Positions 1 to 5,741 of a stretch of DNA of 11,063 nt are shown here, one piece after another. The notes beneath the pieces were generated by a model. It had not been told where the DNA came from and did no database searches. It was given only the letters and a program-made list of their open reading frames with translations. The translations under genes and the position numbers were made by a program. The stretch comes from Lachnospiraceae bacterium (GTDB taxonomy: Bacteria; Bacillota_A; Clostridia; Lachnospirales; Lachnospiraceae), in NCBI GenBank assembly GCA_017613595.1, contig JAGADM010000166.1, forward strand, positions 1 to 11,063, written 5' to 3'. Within the stretch, counting starts at the first letter, position 1, and the number at the start of each line of letters is the position of its first letter.

Positions 1-38
1 AGTCGGGGGCCAGAGACCAGAAGGAGGTGCAGACAACT

Positions 39-329
39 ATGAACAAGTACGAATTAGCGTTAGTTGTGAATGCAAAGATCGAAGATGATGCCAGAGAGGC
101 AGTACTTCAGGCAGCAAAAGATCTCATTGCAAGATTCGGCGGCGTGATTACCGACGTTGACGATCAGGGCAAGAAGAAGCTCGCGTATGAGATCCAGAAG
201 ATGACCGAAGGATTCTACTACTTCATCCACTTCGATGCAGAAGCGACCGTACCCAATGAGATCGAGCAGAGAGTTCGTATCATGGATAACGTTCTTCGCT
301 ATCTGTGTGTTCGCGTAGACGAGCAGTAA
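39..329 (+). CDS. rpsF: 30S ribosomal protein S6
   Basis: Encodes the 96-residue S6 protein, which binds 16S rRNA as a pair with S18 on the platform of the small ribosomal subunit. The N-terminus MNKYELALVVNAKIEDDA matches the first beta strand and turn of the family, and the middle part (GKKKLAYEIQKMTEGFYYF) is the typical S6 core. Length is normal for the family. I choose ATG at 39 rather than the in-frame GTG at 27, because that GTG is part of the ribosome binding site AAGGAGGTG (21-29). It is the first gene of an rpsF-ssb-rpsR operon, with 16 bases between its stop and ssb. The promoter and any S6:S18 autoregulatory leader lie upstream of the window; only 38 leader bases are visible. Confidence 0.97.
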   Translation: MNKYELALVVNAKIEDDAREAVLQAAKDLIARFGGVITDVDDQGKKKLAYEIQKMTEGFYYFIHFDAEATVPNEIEQRVRIMDNVLRYLCVRVDEQ

Positions 330-345
330 AGGGGGGAATCCTTTT

Positions 346-801
346 ATGAACAAAGTTATTTTGATGGGACGTCTCACAAGAGACCCCGAAGTAAGATATT
401 CTCAGGGAGCAAATTCAACAGCGGTTGCCCGTTATTCGATCGCCGTTGACCGCCGCTTTAAGCGTGACGGTGAGCCCGATGCGGACTTCTTCAACTGTAC
501 CGTATTCGGAAGAGGCGCTGAATTTGCCGAGAAGTATTTGAAGCAGGGTACCAAGATTGTTATCACCGGCCGTGTTGAGAATGACAACTACACCAACAAG
601 GACGGCCAGAAGGTTTACGGCACCCGCATTCTCGTAGAAGAGCAGGAATTTGCCGAGAGCAAGAATGCTGCAGCAGCAGGAAGCGGCTCCGGTAACAGTT
701 TCGCAGGAAACGGTTTCGGTTCCGCGGCACCGGCTCCCTCTGCGGGCGAAGGCTTTATGGACATTCCGGACGGAGTGAACGAAGAGCTTCCGTTTAACTA
801 A
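346..801 (+). CDS. ssb: Single-stranded DNA-binding protein
   Basis: 151-residue SSB that coats single-stranded DNA during replication, repair and recombination, normally as a homotetramer. Residues 1 to about 105 form the OB fold ([18 protein letters not shown] at the start, then [19 protein letters not shown] and [20 protein letters not shown]). Residues about 106-137 are a Gly/Ser/Ala/Pro-rich flexible linker. The end is an acidic tip reading VNEELPFN, which matches the partner-binding tip of SSBs except that one Asn follows the conserved Pro-Phe. The ATG is preceded by a G-rich Shine-Dalgarno sequence at 331-337. Placement between rpsF and rpsR is the standard Firmicutes arrangement and fits co-transcription. 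Confidence 0.97.
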   Translation: MNKVILMGRLTRDPEVRYSQGANSTAVARYSIAVDRRFKRDGEPDADFFNCTVFGRGAEFAEKYLKQGTKIVITGRVENDNYTNKDGQKVYGTRILVEEQEFAESKNAAAAGSGSGNSFAGNGFGSAAPAPSAGEGFMDIPDGVNEELPFN

Positions 802-817
802 TTGTTATGATATCTTT

Positions 818-837
818 AAGCCCTGTTCCGTGGGCTT
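818..837 (+). promoter_or_regulatory. Hairpin between ssb and rpsR
   Basis: AAGCCC (818-823) pairs with GGGCTT (832-837) around an 8-base loop TGTTCCGT. No T-run follows, so it is not a standard terminator. It ends 13 bases before the rpsR ribosome binding site AGGAGG (851-856). It may act in mRNA processing or as a regulatory element. The loop holds a CCG triplet, which is also the hallmark of S6:S18 recognition RNAs, but the context differs, so that link is speculative. Confidence 0.4.
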
Positions 838-865
838 GACAAAATCAGATAGGAGGTACACCACA

Positions 866-1141
866 ATGGCTTTCCAGAAGTCCGATAAGGGTGACAAGGG
901 CGACGCTCCGATGAGAAAGAGAGTAGTTCGCAGAAGAAAGAAAGTTTGCGTTTTCTGTACTGAAAAGGAAGGAAACGGCATTGATTACAAGGATGTGAAC
1001 AAGCTTAAGAAGTTCGTATCCGAAAGAGGTAAGATTCTTCCCAGAAGAATTACCGGCACCTGCGCAAAGCATCAGAGAGCTCTGACCGTAGCTGTTAAGA
1101 GAGCACGTCATATCGCTCTTATGCCTTACACCGTAGAGTAA
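866..1141 (+). CDS. rpsR: 30S ribosomal protein S18, zinc-binding type
   Basis: 91-residue S18, the partner of S6 in the 30S platform. After a charged leader ([21 protein letters not shown]) the core shows Cys28-x2-Cys31 (CVFC) and Cys66-x2-His69 (TGTCAKHQ), a four-ligand set expected to bind zinc. This marks the zinc-dependent (C+) form of S18. The conserved basic C-terminal part ([18 protein letters not shown]) is intact. ATG at 866 is chosen because AGGAGGT (851-857) lies 9 bases upstream; the longer in-frame GTG at 830 falls inside the preceding hairpin and has no ribosome binding site. The gene ends with tandem stops TAATAA. Last gene of the rpsF-ssb-rpsR operon. Confidence 0.97.
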   Translation: MAFQKSDKGDKGDAPMRKRVVRRRKKVCVFCTEKEGNGIDYKDVNKLKKFVSERGKILPRRITGTCAKHQRALTVAVKRARHIALMPYTVE

Positions 1142-1154
1142 TAAGGACTGCATT

Positions 1155-1196
1155 TCGAACCGGAACTTCGTAAGAATGTTCCGGTTCGATTTTTTT
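1155..1196 (+). terminator. Intrinsic terminator of the rpsF-ssb-rpsR operon
   Basis: A perfect 12-bp stem, TCGAACCGGAAC (1155-1166) with GTTCCGGTTCGA (1178-1189), closes an 11-base loop and is followed by seven T (1190-1196). It starts 13 bases after the rpsR stop. This is a textbook Rho-independent terminator and separates the ribosomal operon from the tRNA. Confidence 0.93.
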
Positions 1197-1208
1197 GAAA
1201 AATAGTGA

Positions 1209-1240
1209 TTGACATTTTTCAATACTCGTGATAGTATAAT
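1209..1240 (+). promoter_or_regulatory. Promoter of the tRNA-Leu gene
   Basis: A perfect -35 box TTGACA (1209-1214) is followed by TAGTATAAT (1232-1240). TAGTAT (1232-1237) gives the ideal 17-base spacer, while the overlapping consensus TATAAT (1235-1240) gives a long 20-base spacer, so the exact -10 hexamer is unsure. Transcription would start near 1244-1247, about 30 bases before the mature tRNA. Confidence 0.75.
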
Positions 1241-1274
1241 CAAGCGTGCGGACGACATCGTCGCCCGCAGGAAT

Positions 1275-1357
1275 GCGGACTTGCTGGAATTGGCAGACAG
1301 GCAAGACTAAGGATCATGTGCGCTAAGCGCGTTCGGGTTCAAGTCCCGTAGTCCGCA
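1275..1357 (+). tRNA. tRNA-Leu (anticodon AAG)
   Basis: Class II cloverleaf read by eye. The acceptor stem is GCGGACT (1275-1281) with AGTCCGC (1350-1356), and the discriminator base is A1357. The D stem is CTG/CAG (1284-1286, 1298-1300). The anticodon loop CTAAGGA (1307-1313) carries AAG at 1309-1311. The long variable arm GCGC-TAA-GCGC (1320-1330) is typical of leucine tRNA. The T loop is TTCAAGT (1338-1344). CCA is not encoded. Two pairs are broken: A1304 faces A1316 in the anticodon stem and T1333 faces T1349 at the base of the T stem. An A at the wobble position would normally need TadA-type editing to inosine to read several CUN codons. The gene has its own promoter and terminator. Confidence 0.92.
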
Positions 1358-1365
1358 GTTGAAAT

Positions 1366-1400
1366 AAAAGCCCCGTAGATGTGAATCTACGGGGCTTTTT
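1366..1400 (+). terminator. Intrinsic terminator after tRNA-Leu
   Basis: AGCCCCGTAGAT (1369-1380) pairs perfectly with ATCTACGGGGCT (1385-1396) around the loop GTGA, and an A-run before it pairs with the T-run after it (1396-1400). It begins 9 bases after the mature tRNA end and should stop transcription before the AAA+ operon. Confidence 0.93.
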
Positions 1401-1403
1401 CGG

Positions 1404-1431
1404 TTGTAAAAATCGGGATTTGTGGTATAAT
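1404..1431 (+). promoter_or_regulatory. Extended -10 promoter of the AAA+/transglutaminase operon
   Basis: TGG directly precedes a consensus TATAAT (1426-1431), giving an extended -10 element. A fair -35 box TTGTAA (1404-1409) lies 16 bases upstream, overlapping the tail of the tRNA terminator. The start of transcription would be near 1438, so the upstream in-frame GTG at 1442 is unlikely to be the first codon of the AAA+ gene. Confidence 0.75.
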
Positions 1432-1471
1432 AACATATTGAGTGTTTCTGTGCTTTTTTAAAGCATATTAC

Positions 1472-1487
1472 CCGGCTTTTACGCCGG
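1472..1487 (+). promoter_or_regulatory. 5' UTR hairpin before the first AAA+ gene
   Basis: CCGGC (1472-1476) pairs with GCCGG (1483-1487) around a 6-base loop. It ends 6 bases before the ribosome binding site GGAGGG (1494-1499). It may affect translation start or mRNA stability; no known riboswitch pattern was recognised in this roughly 65-base leader. Confidence 0.4.
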
Positions 1488-1504
1488 ATTTGCGGAGGGA
1501 TGAT

Positions 1505-2830
1505 ATGACTTACACTCTGTTACCGACATTCGGAACCTTATTTGAATCTTTGTGGGAGTTTCTGTCTTCGGGTGTCGCCATTACTATCTATTTTGTAATT
1601 CTGTTTTTATGTATCGCGGCACTGATCGGAACCGTTCTGATCATGATCCGCGAAGAGGACAAGAACAAGTCGAAGGACGAGCGCGTAAGCGGCGGAGCGG
1701 TTACGGACGAGAACGGCGAGATCATCACGGATGATGACGACGACGGCATCACGTCCCGTTTCCATTCTCTCGTTCAGATGGACCGTGCGTACGCGGCTTA
1801 CCGCGCGCCGATTTATGACGATGAGATTACGCTGCCGGATATCTGCCGGAATTTCCGGAACTATGCGGCCGCGAATCTCGGTCTCTACTACAGCGAAGAA
1901 GATGTCCGCCGTTTCATCGCCGGCATCGGCGTTTCGCACCTGCTTGTCATGCAGGGTCTTTCCGGTACCGGTAAGACTTCCATGGCTACCGCGTTCGGCA
2001 ACTACCTGAACAATCCTTCAACGGTTGTATCCGTACAGCCGATGTGGAAGGAGCGTTCCGACATCATCGGCTACTTCAACGAGTTCACGAAGCGTTTCAG
2101 CGAGGGTACTCTTCTGAAGAAGCTGTACGAAGCAAGATACACGGACGAAATTTATGTCATCGTTCTCGATGAGATGAACATCGCGCGTGTTGAGTACTAT
2201 TTCGCGGACTTCCTTTCCCAGATGGAGCTGAGTCCTGCGAACCGTTACCTCGAAGTCGTTTCGGATACCTGGAGGGATGACCCGAAGCTTCTCGAGCGCG
2301 GACGTCTGCGTATTCCGGAAAATGTGTGGTTCATCGGCACAGCCAACAACGACGACTCCACATTTGCCGTATCCGATAAGGTTTACGACCGTGCGATGAT
2401 CATGAACCTGGACCGCAAGGCCGAGGAGTTCATTCCGGTCGGCAACAACGGCAACCGCATCAGCTTTGCCCACTTTACGGATCTTGTCCGTGAGGCAAAG
2501 GCAAGGTTCCGTCTTTCCGACGATATGCGCGCGAAGATCCGCGCCGTCGACGAATTCCTGACCGAGCGTTTCCGTGTTACCTACGGTAACCGTATCCGCA
2601 GGCAGATGGAAGAGTACATTCCGCTTTACCTCGCGTGCGGCGGACAGGAGATTGATGCCGTAGACGACATGCTTGCCAAGAAGGTACTTCGTAAGCTTGA
2701 CGGATTGAGCCCGATCGTAATCCGTTATTCGATGGATGAACTCGAGGAACTGTTTACCTCGACGTTCGGCGCGGACAAGATGCCTTTGTGCAGAGACAGC
2801 CTCGACCGGCTCAGGAGAAATGCTCAGTAA
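1505..2830 (+). CDS. Membrane-anchored McrB-like AAA+ ATPase (copy 1)
   Basis: 441-residue AAA+ ATPase. Residues about 24-48 are one strongly hydrophobic membrane segment, followed by an acidic linker (DDDDD at 76-80) and the ATPase from about residue 100. Visible motifs: Walker A GLSGTGKT (151-158), Walker B VIVLDE (218-223) followed by MNIARVEYYFADFL, sensor-1 region WFIGTANN (275-282) and DKVYDRAM (291-298), with Arg296 a candidate arginine finger. The DE-N-A-RVE-YF pattern after Walker B resembles the McrB branch. ATP or GTP use cannot be told by eye. ATG at 1505 has GGAGGG five bases upstream; an in-frame GTG at 1442 lies almost at the predicted transcription start. The ATPase domain should be cytoplasmic and the short N-terminus outside. 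It is a paralogue of the gene at 4348. Likely role (inferred): motor or remodelling ATPase of the envelope system encoded by this operon. Confidence 0.9.
   Translation: MTYTLLPTFGTLFESLWEFLSSGVAITIYFVILFLCIAALIGTVLIMIREEDKNKSKDERVSGGAVTDENGEIITDDDDDGITSRFHSLVQMDRAYAAYRAPIYDDEITLPDICRNFRNYAAANLGLYYSEEDVRRFIAGIGVSHLLVMQGLSGTGKTSMATAFGNYLNNPSTVVSVQPMWKERSDIIGYFNEFTKRFSEGTLLKKLYEARYTDEIYVIVLDEMNIARVEYYFADFLSQMELSPANRYLEVVSDTWRDDPKLLERGRLRIPENVWFIGTANNDDSTFAVSDKVYDRAMIMNLDRKAEEFIPVGNNGNRISFAHFTDLVREAKARFRLSDDMRAKIRAVDEFLTERFRVTYGNRIRRQMEEYIPLYLACGGQEIDAVDDMLAKKVLRKLDGLSPIVIRYSMDELEELFTSTFGADKMPLCRDSLDRLRRNAQ
1947..1980 (+). repeat. P-loop DNA segment shared with copy 2
   Basis: These 34 bases, covering the Walker A motif, are identical to 4832-4865 in the second AAA+ gene although the flanks differ at synonymous positions. 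This is part of the tandem gene duplication. Confidence 0.9.
2315..2409 (+). repeat. Sensor-1/arginine-finger DNA segment shared with copy 2
   Basis: These 95 bases match 5200-5294 in the second AAA+ gene with only three differences, including a 45-base perfectly identical run. DNA on either side is clearly less similar, which suggests gene conversion or strong local constraint. Confidence 0.9.
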
Positions 2831-2842
2831 GGGGGAACCGTT

Positions 2843-4342
2843 ATGTATGATGCAATAATGGATCAGTATCATCGGGCCCTGAAGCGTTTCCGCGCGGAAC
2901 TGAGCGAGACCAAGTCGAGCACCAAGTTGAAGGGACTGATTGCGAGAAACGGACGCCACGAAGAGCGGCTGTCCGACGTCTCGTATGATATTAAGATCGA
3001 GGATGACTGGATGGACCGTATCGAGGCGGCAATCCCGCATCTCGAAGCCGCGATCCGTGAGGACCGCCAGTTCATCAAATCGGAGGGCAACATCTCTCCG
3101 ATCGAACGTGTCCGCAAGGTTTCCCGTTCGAGCGTGGAACATCTGGCAAGACACAGTGAGATGATCACTCATGTTCCGGATGAGGGCGAGGACCTGATCC
3201 CGGACAAGTTAAAGGTATATGAGAACGAGAGCAACTACGCCGTTTACGAGAACCGTGTGCTTTACATGGTTATCTGCTATGCCCGCGACTTCATCGACCA
3301 CCGGTATTTCCGCATCAACAATGCGTGGAAGGAACGGAGCGCCGAGATGGAATTCGCGAAGAAGGTTTCCGCGCCCGGCGGCGCGATCACCTTTGAGCTG
3401 AAACTGTGCGACAACACAGGCGGATTTGCCGATGACGAGGTTATGGAAGTCGGCCGTAAGATCGCCCGGATCGAGGGCATGTCGGGATCGCTCGCGATGC
3501 TTCTCAATATGCCGCTGATGCGTGAGATGGCGCTTGCGCCGATGGCGACGCCGCCGATTACGAGAACGAACGTGCTCCGTATGGATACGCACTTCAAGGA
3601 AGTGGTTGCCCTGTATGATTTTTTGAGCAGCTACGAGAAGGACGGATTCACGATGGAGAAGCGCGAGAACCGGATCAGCCCGTTCCCGAGCGAGATGGAG
3701 GAGGAGATCACCGAGCTCGTTCTCACATCCATGTATCTGAATTTCAAGTACGGAAAGAATGCCGCGGACGAACTCGAAGCCAACTACCAGGCCGAAGAGA
3801 AACGCCGCGAAGAGGAGCGCAGACAGCGCTTTGAGGAACTGTACGCCAAGGGCGAAATGAGCCCCGAGCAGATCCGCGAGTATCTTGTCTCAATCATCGA
3901 AGACCGTGATGACGAGATTGAGATCCTCCGCAGAAAGCTCGCCGAGGCGGAACGCGTTCAGGCAGCGCTTGACGAGGCGGGCATCCGCCAGAGAGCGCTT
4001 GAGGACCGTGTGAAGCAGGTTCTTGCCGAGAAGGAATCGGTTGCGGGACGGCTTGCTGCCGAGAAGAAGCAGGAGATGCTCCGCGCCGAAGGTCTTGAGA
4101 AGGAGACGGCAATGTTAAAGCAGGTGCAGATGGACCAGCTGAACAGAAACCGTTATCTCGAGGCGCGTCTCATCGGTCTGATGGAAGCGTACGGCATTGA
4201 AAAGCCGGTTAAGGATATGACCGAAAAGGAAGCTTTTCTCGAACTCGAGAAAGAGCGTGAAGCGTTTGAACAGTTCTATCTGCGGAACTGGAAGGGCGCC
4301 AAGAAGAAGATCCGTAAGCGGATCCTGTGGGGAAGGAAGTGA
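2843..4342 (+). CDS. Coiled-coil protein with DUF2357-like motif; putative AAA+ partner
   Basis: 499-residue soluble protein with no signal peptide or membrane segment. Residues 120-155 contain KLKVYENESNYAVYENR and then a hydrophobic helix, which recalls the N...YENR motif of DUF2357/McrC-like proteins that partner McrB-type ATPases. I recognise this only as a resemblance. Residues about 270-300 hold a motif SPFPSEMEEEITELVLTSMY. From about 305 to 450 the sequence is rich in Glu, Lys, Arg and Ala in heptad-like order and should form a long coiled coil. The C-terminus is very basic (KGAKKKIRKRILWGRK). I see no PD-(D/E)xK nuclease motif. ATG at 2843 follows a G-rich ribosome binding site (2831-2835). 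The gene lies between the two AAA+ genes and its stop is embedded in the next gene's ribosome binding site. Likely an adaptor or regulator for the ATPases (inferred). Confidence 0.85.
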   Translation: MYDAIMDQYHRALKRFRAELSETKSSTKLKGLIARNGRHEERLSDVSYDIKIEDDWMDRIEAAIPHLEAAIREDRQFIKSEGNISPIERVRKVSRSSVEHLARHSEMITHVPDEGEDLIPDKLKVYENESNYAVYENRVLYMVICYARDFIDHRYFRINNAWKERSAEMEFAKKVSAPGGAITFELKLCDNTGGFADDEVMEVGRKIARIEGMSGSLAMLLNMPLMREMALAPMATPPITRTNVLRMDTHFKEVVALYDFLSSYEKDGFTMEKRENRISPFPSEMEEEITELVLTSMYLNFKYGKNAADELEANYQAEEKRREEERRQRFEELYAKGEMSPEQIREYLVSIIEDRDDEIEILRRKLAEAERVQAALDEAGIRQRALEDRVKQVLAEKESVAGRLAAEKKQEMLRAEGLEKETAMLKQVQMDQLNRNRYLEARLIGLMEAYGIEKPVKDMTEKEAFLELEKEREAFEQFYLRNWKGAKKKIRKRILWGRK

Positions 4343-4347
4343 CGAAA

Positions 4348-5715
4348 TTGGTGGAGAAGAAAAGAGGATTTTCCTTTTACCGTCTGTTTCTGATCGTCGG
4401 CGGACTGGCGCTTTTATGCATCATTCTGATCATCGTCGGCATCAGTGCGGCGGACAATGAAGACCTCGCCGGCGTGTTCGGAAGCCGGTCGTTGGTCCGT
4501 TCGGAAACCGTATATCTGACACTGCTTCTGGCGCTTCTGCTGCCGGTGGCGCTGTGTGCATTGACCATCTTCATTGCAAAGGAAAAGGTAGGCTTTATCC
4601 TTTTCCGCGATAAGGAGGATGAAACCGAGGAGGAAGGCGTACGTTTCCATTCGCTCAGAACGATTGACGAAGAGATGAAGAACTACGTCGCGCCGGCCTA
4701 CCAGTCCATTGACAGCCTGCGGTACATCTGCAATGATTTCCGCAACTTCGCGGCGCAGAAACTCGGACTTTTCTATGAGGAGGACGATATCCGCAAGTTC
4801 GTGGCAGGTTTTGCCGTATCGCACCTGATGATCATGCAGGGTCTTTCCGGTACCGGTAAGACTTCGCTGGCAACCGCGTTCGGTGAGTACCTGAACAACC
4901 GCTCGACGGTTATTTCCGTACAGCCGATGTGGCGTGAGCGTGCCGATGTCATCGGTTATTTCAACGAATTCACGAAGCGGTTCAGCGAGAGCCCGCTCCT
5001 TAAGAAACTGTACGAGGCCCGCTATACCGACGAGATTTACATCGTTGTTCTGGATGAGGTTAACATCGCCCGTGTCGAGTATTATTTCGCGGATTTCCTT
5101 TCGCTGATGGAACTGAGCGCGGACAACCGTTATCTCGAGATGACCTCCGATACGTGGGAGAAGGATCCGGAACTGTTCGTACAGGGCCGTTTCCGTCTGC
5201 CGGAAAATGTGTGGTTCATCGGCACGGCCAACAACGATGACTCCACATTTGCCGTATCCGATAAGGTTTACGACCGTGCGATGGTCATGAACCTCGACCG
5301 TAAGGCGGGAGCGTTCTTCGCACCCGAGACCGACGGCATTAAGATTTCGTTTTCGCAGTTCAGGGCTTTGACCGAGGGCGCCGAGAGAGCGTTCCCGATG
5401 TCGGAGGACGCGAAGCGGATGGTTCAGGATATCGATGAATTCCTGATGGAGAATTACCATATCACCTACGGTAACCGTATCCGCAACCAGATGGAGAAAT
5501 ACATCGCGGTGTATATCGGCTGCGGCGGAACGGAGCAGGAAGCTCTGGATGATTTCCTTTCGAAGAAGATCCTCCGGAAGCTGGAAGGCCAGAATCCTAC
5601 CGTAATCGCGAAAGCAAGCAAGGCGCTGACCGAGAAACTCGAGGATATGTTCGGCGAGAACGGCATGCCGCTCTGCACCAACTACCTTAAGTTCCTTCGT
5701 CAGATGACGTCCTGA
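4348..5715 (+). CDS. Membrane-anchored McrB-like AAA+ ATPase (copy 2)
   Basis: 455-residue paralogue of the gene at 1505. Two membrane segments (about residues 11-33 and 55-77) replace the single one of copy 1, which would put both the N-terminus and the ATPase in the cytoplasm. Motifs: Walker A GLSGTGKT (165-172), Walker B IVVLDE (232-237), sensor-1 region GTANN (302-306) and DKVYDR (305-310 region). Similarity to copy 1 starts at RFHSL (99-103) and runs to the end; the membrane parts are unrelated. The start is uncertain. TTG at 4348 is favoured, 5 bases after AAGGAAGTGA (4333-4342), a strong ribosome binding match that contains the stop of the preceding gene. GTG at 4351 is close behind; GTG at 4327 has no ribosome binding site. 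Two unlike anchors on near-identical motors suggest a mixed ring (inferred). Confidence 0.88.
   Translation: MVEKKRGFSFYRLFLIVGGLALLCIILIIVGISAADNEDLAGVFGSRSLVRSETVYLTLLLALLLPVALCALTIFIAKEKVGFILFRDKEDETEEEGVRFHSLRTIDEEMKNYVAPAYQSIDSLRYICNDFRNFAAQKLGLFYEEDDIRKFVAGFAVSHLMIMQGLSGTGKTSLATAFGEYLNNRSTVISVQPMWRERADVIGYFNEFTKRFSESPLLKKLYEARYTDEIYIVVLDEVNIARVEYYFADFLSLMELSADNRYLEMTSDTWEKDPELFVQGRFRLPENVWFIGTANNDDSTFAVSDKVYDRAMVMNLDRKAGAFFAPETDGIKISFSQFRALTEGAERAFPMSEDAKRMVQDIDEFLMENYHITYGNRIRNQMEKYIAVYIGCGGTEQEALDDFLSKKILRKLEGQNPTVIAKASKALTEKLEDMFGENGMPLCTNYLKFLRQMTS
4832..4865 (+). repeat. P-loop DNA segment shared with copy 1
   Basis: Identical to 1947-1980 over 34 bases; see the first copy. Confidence 0.9.
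5200..5294 (+). repeat. Sensor-1/arginine-finger DNA segment shared with copy 1
   Basis: Matches 2315-2409 at 92 of 95 positions; see the first copy. Confidence 0.9.
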
Positions 5716-5741
5716 TCAAAGTGGGGAGAAAGGATACAGGA

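Noticed and set aside
1275..1357. tRNA 3' end as a phage or island attachment site
   Set aside because: No second copy of the tRNA end and no integrase gene in the window.
1442..1504. Longer N-terminus of AAA+ copy 1 from GTG 1442
   Set aside because: It starts about 4 bases from the predicted transcription start, has no ribosome binding site, and covers the leader hairpin.
2018..3172. Long minus-strand open frame of 384 codons opposite the AAA+ and coiled-coil genes
   Set aside because: It mirrors the codon bias of two well-supported + strand genes, spans their junction, and its translation shows no recognisable domain.
1505..4342. A standard McrBC type restriction system
   Set aside because: Both ATPases carry membrane anchors, no DNA-recognition domain or nuclease motif is visible, and the operon continues into extracellular proteins.
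4414..5460. Minus-strand open frame of 348 codons opposite AAA+ copy 2
   Set aside because: It resembles the shadow frame opposite copy 1 because the two + strand genes are paralogues; the similarity is inherited from them.
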